NCBI GenBank assembly: GCA_031287285.1
Contig: JAITTC010000064.1
Location: 1-7,194, forward strand
DNA: 7,194 nucleotides
Source of the DNA: Christensenellaceae bacterium
GTDB lineage: Bacteria; Bacillota; Clostridia; Christensenellales; UBA1750
Direction of reading: 5' to 3'
Shown here: in pieces, positions 6,001-7,194 of the stretch
How the letters are laid out: the number at the start of each line of letters is the position of its first letter
Numbering within the stretch: position 1 is the stretch's first letter
The notes under the pieces: generated by a model
Database searches by the model: none
The model's input: the letters and a program-made list of their open reading frames with translations, nothing else
Told to the model about the DNA's origin: nothing
Program-made: the position numbers and the translations under genes

Positions 6001-7194
6001 GCGGTGGGCATCCGGTATGCCCTTTGAAAAATCGAGCTTGCAAAGCAGCCTTGGCGGGAAGAGCCTGCTCACCGCGCCGCCCAAAATCCTCTGCCCGAAC
6101 GAAAAGGCAGGCAGGATCGACAAAAGCGCGAGCCGCCAATCCACGAAGGAATAAAGGCAGGCGCACAGCGCGGCGACCAGCAGATAAAGCAGCCCGAAAT
6201 ACAGCCCCTTCGCATGCCTTCTCGTCCACAGCCAAAGCCCGAAGCCTGGCTTTGCCCCGCCAAGCGCGCGAGAGAGCTTCAAAAGCCCGTCGTTTTCGGT
6301 CAAATAATAAGCCGTTTGCCGCTGGGCCGGGTTTTCGCCCTGCTCGCTGAGCGATAAAAGCTGCCGCGCCACCCGTGCCTCGTTCTTGCCATGCGCCTTC
6401 GCCACGCGGGCCAGCGCCAGGCGCAGCATCTCGCGGGTTTCAAACTCGCAGCGCTCATAAACGCCGCTTTCCTCCGCGCGCAGGATCTTTTCGGCCGGAT
6501 AAAGCTCCTCGAAGAGGGGCACGAAGTCCATCTCTTCCAAGCGGTGCAGGGACTGCACCGCGCCCGCCATGCGCAGCCTGTCGAGCGCCTGACGCTCCTG
6601 CTGGGTTTCAACCTGGCCGCGCAGCGACAGGCCCTTTTCTGCGAGCAGCTCTGAAAAGCGATGAAGAAGCTCCTCCTCGCCCTGCAAAAGCTCGTTGACC
6701 CGCTCGATCGCAGCCGGGTCCATCATTTCGGCCGGCATGCTGCCAAAGGCCCCGCTGGGCAGCCAGGTTCTTCGCGCGTAGCTCACCGCGCCGCGCCGCC
6801 TTCTTTGCTGCAGCACCAGCGACTTGGCCGTCTTTTCCGCGGCGCGCAGCAGCGCGAGCCGCGCAAGCCTTGGCAGTGCCCAAATTTCGGCCATCGAGAG
6901 CGGCTGCACCTCCATGTAGGCCTTGGCGCAGAGGCTTAAAAGCTCTGCGTCGATGTGCGCATCCTGGTGGGCGACCGCCTCGGTCACGGCCAAAAAAGCC
7001 CTTGGCAATTTGCCGGCCGCGGGCAGCTTTTGCCGCCCTTCGGACTGCGCTGCCTCCGATGCCTCCTCCAAATAAGGGTAGTTTTCTAAAAACCAGGCAG
7101 AGCCCGGCAGCAAGACTTCGCCAGAGCGGGCCATCTCTTCCAGCGCAGCCTGTGACTTCGCCATGGACGCAAGCAGCTTCTTCGCGCTGGGGCA
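4..7194 (-). CDS. ndvB: Cyclic beta-1,2-glucan synthase-type protein (GT84 + glycoamylase-like/GH189 + GH94), 5' end open
   Basis: Membrane-anchored multidomain enzyme predicted to make beta-1,2-glucan from UDP-glucose and cyclise it on the cytoplasmic side. The frame is uninterrupted from the window edge to TGA at 4-6; 2386 residues follow the first ATG (7162-7164), and ten more in-frame codons lie upstream of it without a stop. No Shine-Dalgarno-like sequence sits just before that ATG, and homologues as I recall them have extra N-terminal residues, so the real start is probably outside the window. Domain order matches the NdvB/ChvB/Cgs family: N-terminal region, membrane hairpin, GT84 (D524-G-D526, R655-QHRW), membrane cluster, glycoamylase-like domain (PPDN 845-848, MAHHQGM 1178-1184), two sandwich units, and GH94 catalytic domain (D2128-WND, NGGQYTHAAAW 2277-2287). 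It is shorter than the roughly 2800 residues usual for the family, mostly through compact loops. About 36 cysteines are scattered without a CxxC pair. Family assignment is firm; a cyclic rather than linear product is inferred. Confidence 0.93.
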   Translation of the reverse strand, partial: CPSAKKLLASMAKSQAALEEMARSGEVLLPGSAWFLENYPYLEEASEAAQSEGRQKLPAAGKLPRAFLAVTEAVAHQDAHIDAELLSLCAKAYMEVQPLSMAEIWALPRLARLALLRAAEKTAKSLVLQQRRRRGAVSYARRTWLPSGAFGSMPAEMMDPAAIERVNELLQGEEELLHRFSELLAEKGLSLRGQVETQQERQALDRLRMAGAVQSLHRLEEMDFVPLFEELYPAEKILRAEESGVYERCEFETREMLRLALARVAKAHGKNEARVARQLLSLSEQGENPAQRQTAYYLTENDGLLKLSRALGGAKPGFGLWLWTRRHAKGLYFGLLYLLVAALCACLYSFVDWRLALLSILPAFSFGQRILGGAVSRLFPPRLLCKLDFSKGIPDAHRAAVVTPVLLSSPKRAAECVENLERLYLANPQEGLSFVLLGDFADHESETREDDSAILQAAMEGMHKLNLKYGERFYFLHRQRKWNLTQRRYIGWERKRGALKQFNEAILSGDESAFLCVNLPLENLRETRYAIALDGDTILPPGTAARLVGAIAHPLNRAKGVLAPRVQCLYDWKQTLFGRIMTENGGVDSYATAASETYQDLCCEGIFGGKGIYHIKAFENATAHLPQNAILSHDLLEGLLAGAALLSDVPIFEKQPQSLRAWGARQHRWTRGDWQLLPFLSMHGLSGLGRFKILDNLRRSLSPLCAVLAGVLCGPWGLLTIYLEMGLPRSPAWLVRLSLLPWQGMMQLGAALKTLWRLLVSRRNLLSWVTAADLGGRREMSSVRLLFCPLAGALSLSPLLLPVWALALFLPFLFERPGFKRRCVDKKDREFLLQTAKETYGWFETVLTEEGSFLPPDNVQEAHGEKIDHRSSPTNIGLALCAQVAARDLGLISAPEMARRLERTLLSVEKMEKWNGQLYNWYDIRDLRPLPPRYISSVDNGNLGVCLLSCAAALREGGENGLAMRFEKLCREMDFKPLYDEARNLFYIGFDEGAGRMSPGHYDLLASESRLLSFFAIAKGDAPPKHFRALGRPLTGEFKRPTLLSWSGTLFEYLMPLLFLESAPLSLLRGSEEGAVEAQMRAVKKDGGPKRPWGESESGYNAFDLSLNYQYRAFGLPALSMRGGEFDDVVVSPYSAALALLVAPRAAAKNLRRMKELGWGDVHGFYEAADYSEGRSGGKEYALVLSHMAHHQGMTLLALEATLGGKLRGRFTALPGVQAHAYLLAERAPKVAPPKRRRPRRELRPQSAQRVMRAGYTAPRAFATAQLLFGGGTSLLVTGKGVGFGKKAEGSFFRADEDGLCLHFYLDGERLRFGRAFLDVDKARFSAETENCSCKVEIAVSPEDGAIVFGAQLSFSSPREKVEFGAYFEPVLAEGRADEAHKTFSDLFLQASAAGPEGLRIGRRPRGDEQPVGLLFELTGDGEALGMQSQRMEFIGRGGNLNRPKLALSDEEGLSPTPVEPCAALFRSCKAGDGRSLHFIGRIDMQPGEPGAPASLPMAVERAFELAAIRAQAEISSYALSSAGLKTAGRALAALTHPALCGGERIEHLQRSTLSQEGFWRFGLSGDLPLIVLTASELLGLPLAREVHALQNYLGAKGFLTELVVLDEGGADYRQGLRGALGAACPNAKILPGHELLDEERALLCSRAALLLHAPGPELDKQIPPIFIAREFRKKAFFLPEFAKIPLEEIELCDRSGYGGFSPEGEKYVITERPPLPWSNVLANEEFGSLVTENFGGYTFFKNARLQRLTPFSNDPVLDPAGEGVFLRDEESGQIERFTERVSMRQGAVVGESGRLGLRAELTVWVDREKPLKFLRARVFNGGPQRRKLTLWGFARWVLGGDDSAKASIITSRQGNALLAENRYDGGFVGFLSLVGGDIEGFSCDGEELKQAEGLEKLSGAEGAGLDPCALLRARMEINPGETKELCVVLGAAESEAAALRLHGMAEPPVSLKRTLSFWESFLSRVQIKTPDARLNRLCNRWLPYQALAGRFWGRTGFYQSGGAVGFRDQLQDAAMLAYYDTSILRRQILLSAAHQFEEGDVQHWWHPPRKGVRTRISDDLLFLPWAAAQYVRMTGESAIFNEELPFLRGETLPDDREDLYFEAEEGRSGSLMEHCLLAIKKAAQTGPHGLALMGGGDWNDAMNRVGRQGRGESVFVSFMLAWVIREFLPYAPEEERAELQRIGRGMAAALEEHAQDGDWYIRAYYDDGSRLGGRGAGECSIDLSSQALAVLSGAVSRQRAQAAMDAAVEKLYDPSKRLFKLLDPPFDGLGKKAGYISGYLPGVRENGGQYTHAAAWGVLALCLLGDKRAPEILLALLPAGRNEEEYKAEPYVAAADIYSGPNAGRGGWTWYTGAAAWLWRAAVEGVCGLRGGELLPCAPEPWEEIEISLHGQIYR
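85..1302 (-). other. GH94 phosphorylase catalytic domain (residues ~1955-2360)
   Basis: This is the (alpha/alpha)6 barrel that cleaves or forms beta-1,2-linkages with inorganic phosphate and controls glucan chain length in cyclic glucan synthases. Motifs in order: NRWLPYQALAGRFWGRTGFYQSG (starts 1970), GFRDQLQD (1996-2003), QHWWHPP (2033-2039), TRISDDLLFLPW (2045-2056), GGGDWNDAMN (2125-2134, holding the family's proton-donor Asp), ECSID (2209-2213), RENGGQYTHAAAW (2275-2287, phosphate-site motif), EPYVAAADIYS (2320-2330) and GRGGWTWYTG (2335-2344). All core residues look intact. The loop just before EPYV (about 2305-2316) is shortened and lacks the usual NPxxH-type wording. The C-terminal tail after 2360 is short and the TGA follows directly. 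Confidence 0.9.
1330..2082 (-). other. Second GH94 N-terminal beta-sandwich (residues ~1695-1945)
   Basis: This is the well-conserved glycosyltransferase-36/GH94 N-terminal sandwich. Seen: PWSNVLANEEFGSLVTE (1707-1723), GGYTFFKNARLQRLTPFSNDP (starts 1726), FLRDEESG (1756-1763) and a C-terminal strand NPGETKELCVVLGAA (1909-1923). In GH94 phosphorylases this unit packs against the catalytic barrel and contributes to the substrate pocket. Unlike the first sandwich, its signatures are complete. Confidence 0.85.
2125..2652 (-). other. Helical/alpha-beta insert between the sandwich units (residues ~1505-1680)
   Basis: This segment contains the family stretch ALTHPAL (1524-1530), LSQEGFWRFGLSGDLPLIVLTAS (from 1544) and a short alpha/beta portion ending in TELVVLDEG (1591-1599). 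In homologues the same block separates the two sandwich units, with wording such as LWAYGISGDLPIVLL. The part after 1600 (Y1603-RQGLRGAL, PGHELLDEERALLCSRAALLLHA) is poorly conserved. No catalytic role is known to me. Confidence 0.6.
2665..3432 (-). other. First GH94-type beta-sandwich unit, reduced (residues ~1245-1500)
   Basis: Its position and the central and C-terminal parts match the first of two N-terminal sandwich repeats seen before the catalytic domain in NdvB-like proteins: VEIAVSPEDGAIV (1326-1338), the EVxLA-like FEPVLAEG followed by HKTFSDLFLQ (1358-1380), and FIGRGGNLNRP (1424-1434). The opening part, however, does not carry the usual glycine- and aromatic-rich GYSxW...RWxxD signature; only LLVTGKGVGFGKK (1265-1277) remains and several residues are lost. 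It is likely a structural or sugar-binding unit rather than a catalytic one. Confidence 0.65.
3520..4707 (-). other. Glycoamylase-like (GH189-type) cyclisation domain (residues ~820-1215)
   Basis: This (alpha/alpha)6-type domain corresponds to Pfam Glycoamylase, which in cyclic beta-1,2-glucan synthases performs intramolecular transglycosylation. Signatures in order: LPPDNVQE (844-851), HRSSPTNIGLAL (859-870), EKMEKWNGQLYNWYD (899-913), PPRYISSVDNGNLG (921-934), YDLLASESRL (992-1001), SGTLFEYLMPLL (1037-1048), WGESESGYNAFDLSLNYQYRAFG (start 1083), and SHMAHHQGM (1176-1184). Glu998 and Glu1087 are the best candidates for the catalytic pair because they sit in the invariant ASE and SES contexts and are about as far apart as the pair I recall from the Thermoanaerobacter enzyme; this equivalence is inferred. 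Odd points are WGESES where WGISES is usual, and a divergent stretch at 1110-1118 (SMRGGEFDD). Confidence 0.87.
4753..5094 (-). other. Second membrane cluster (residues 691-804)
   Basis: Hydrophobic stretches lie at about 691-713, 722-747 and 774-804. The first is a clear transmembrane segment. The second is amphipathic and contains arginines, but it matches a membrane or interface helix of the family. The last is about 30 residues with internal prolines and could be one long segment or a tight hairpin. An even number of crossings is needed to keep both the GT84 and the downstream domains cytoplasmic, so four segments are expected. The conserved SRRNLLSWVTAAD (751-763) between them is a family signature. 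Confidence 0.7.
5095..6012 (-). other. GT84-type beta-1,2-glucosyltransferase domain (residues ~385-690)
   Basis: This is the processive, GT-A-like polymerising domain. It opens with a Rossmann-like strand (AAVVTPVLLSS 389-399). The nucleotide-sugar/metal motif is Asp524-Gly-Asp526 in the context ALDGDTILPPG, followed by AIAHPLN 540-546. A EGIFGGKGIY segment (594-603), the probable catalytic-base motif LSHDLLEG (621-628, Asp624) and the acceptor/product motif RQHRWTRGDWQ (655-665) follow in the family order. All residues expected for activity are present, so the domain looks functional. Loops between the DxD and EGIFGGKG motifs are shorter than in the homologues I remember. Confidence 0.9.
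6079..6204 (-). other. First membrane hairpin (residues 321-362)
   Basis: Two hydrophobic stretches, about 321-340 and 343-362, are separated by a very short polar turn (V-D-W-R). Basic residues precede the first stretch (RRHAKG 315-320), which fits an N-terminus-in orientation. Two crossings would return the chain to the cytoplasm just before the GT84 domain, as expected for a UDP-glucose-using synthase. Confidence 0.75.
6235..7164 (-). other. N-terminal cytoplasmic region of the synthase (residues 1-310)
   Basis: This is a mostly helical, charged region preceding the first membrane segment. It carries recognisable family wording: an xxWFLENY-type stretch at 24-29, a VAHQDAHID-like segment at 64-72, and PLSMAEIWALPRLARLALL at 88-106, which corresponds to the conserved segment before the membrane hairpin in NdvB-like proteins. 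A run of four arginines lies at 121-124. In the Brucella enzyme the equivalent N-terminal part is reported to be needed for initiating glucan synthesis, so a priming role is plausible but not visible in the sequence. The alignment I remember begins before residue 1, which supports an upstream start. Confidence 0.7.

Noticed and set aside
4..7194. Possibility that the frame is a fusion of separate genes or contains a frameshift
   Set aside because: Domain order matches the known NdvB/Cgs architecture and the frame is continuous without stop or jump, so this is the normal family fusion.
1..7194. Repeats, CRISPR arrays, insertion sequences, tRNA or other RNA genes
   Set aside because: Frequent short GGCGCGC-type strings reflect GC-rich Ala/Arg codons. 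I saw no spaced direct repeats, terminal inverted repeats or tRNA-like cloverleaf, and the whole window is protein-coding.

Overview
This window holds one giant minus-strand gene and essentially nothing else. The reading frame is open from the right edge (base 7194) to a TGA at 4-6, and only three bases lie beyond the stop. From the first in-frame ATG in the window (7162-7164) the product is 2386 residues. It is recognisable as a cyclic beta-1,2-glucan synthase-type protein (NdvB/ChvB/Cgs family). All residue numbers here count from that Met, although the true start probably lies further upstream, outside the window.

Layout in transcription order (right to left): a cytoplasmic N-terminal region (about residues 1-310); a membrane hairpin (321-362); an inverting GT84-type glycosyltransferase domain (about 385-690); a second membrane cluster (691-804); a glycoamylase-like domain of the kind now assigned to cyclisation/transglycosylation (GH189, about 820-1215); a basic linker; and a GH94-type phosphorylase module made of two beta-sandwich units, a helical insert and a C-terminal (alpha/alpha)6 catalytic domain (about 1955-2360). 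All three enzymatic units keep their signature motifs. The likely scheme is that GT84 extends a beta-1,2-glucan chain from UDP-glucose, the GH94 domain trims it by phosphorolysis to set its length, and the glycoamylase-like domain closes the ring.

Organism: the DNA is clearly GC-rich. The wording of several motifs (for example EKMEKWNG at 899-906 followed by YNWYD) resembles clostridial rather than proteobacterial homologues as I remember them. A GC-rich member of the Clostridia/Bacillota, perhaps an anaerobe given about 36 cysteines in a mainly cytoplasmic protein, is the best guess, with low confidence. No neighbouring gene is visible, so the glucan exporter and operon context cannot be judged.

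I found no RNA genes, mobile elements, CRISPR arrays or intergenic regions. I do not see an undescribed system. The points worth a second look are departures from the family norm inside this protein: a probable missing N-terminus, a reduced first sandwich domain, a shortened conserved loop near the phosphorylase active-site end, a basic inter-domain linker, and a codon-context bias for the rare TTA leucine codon.
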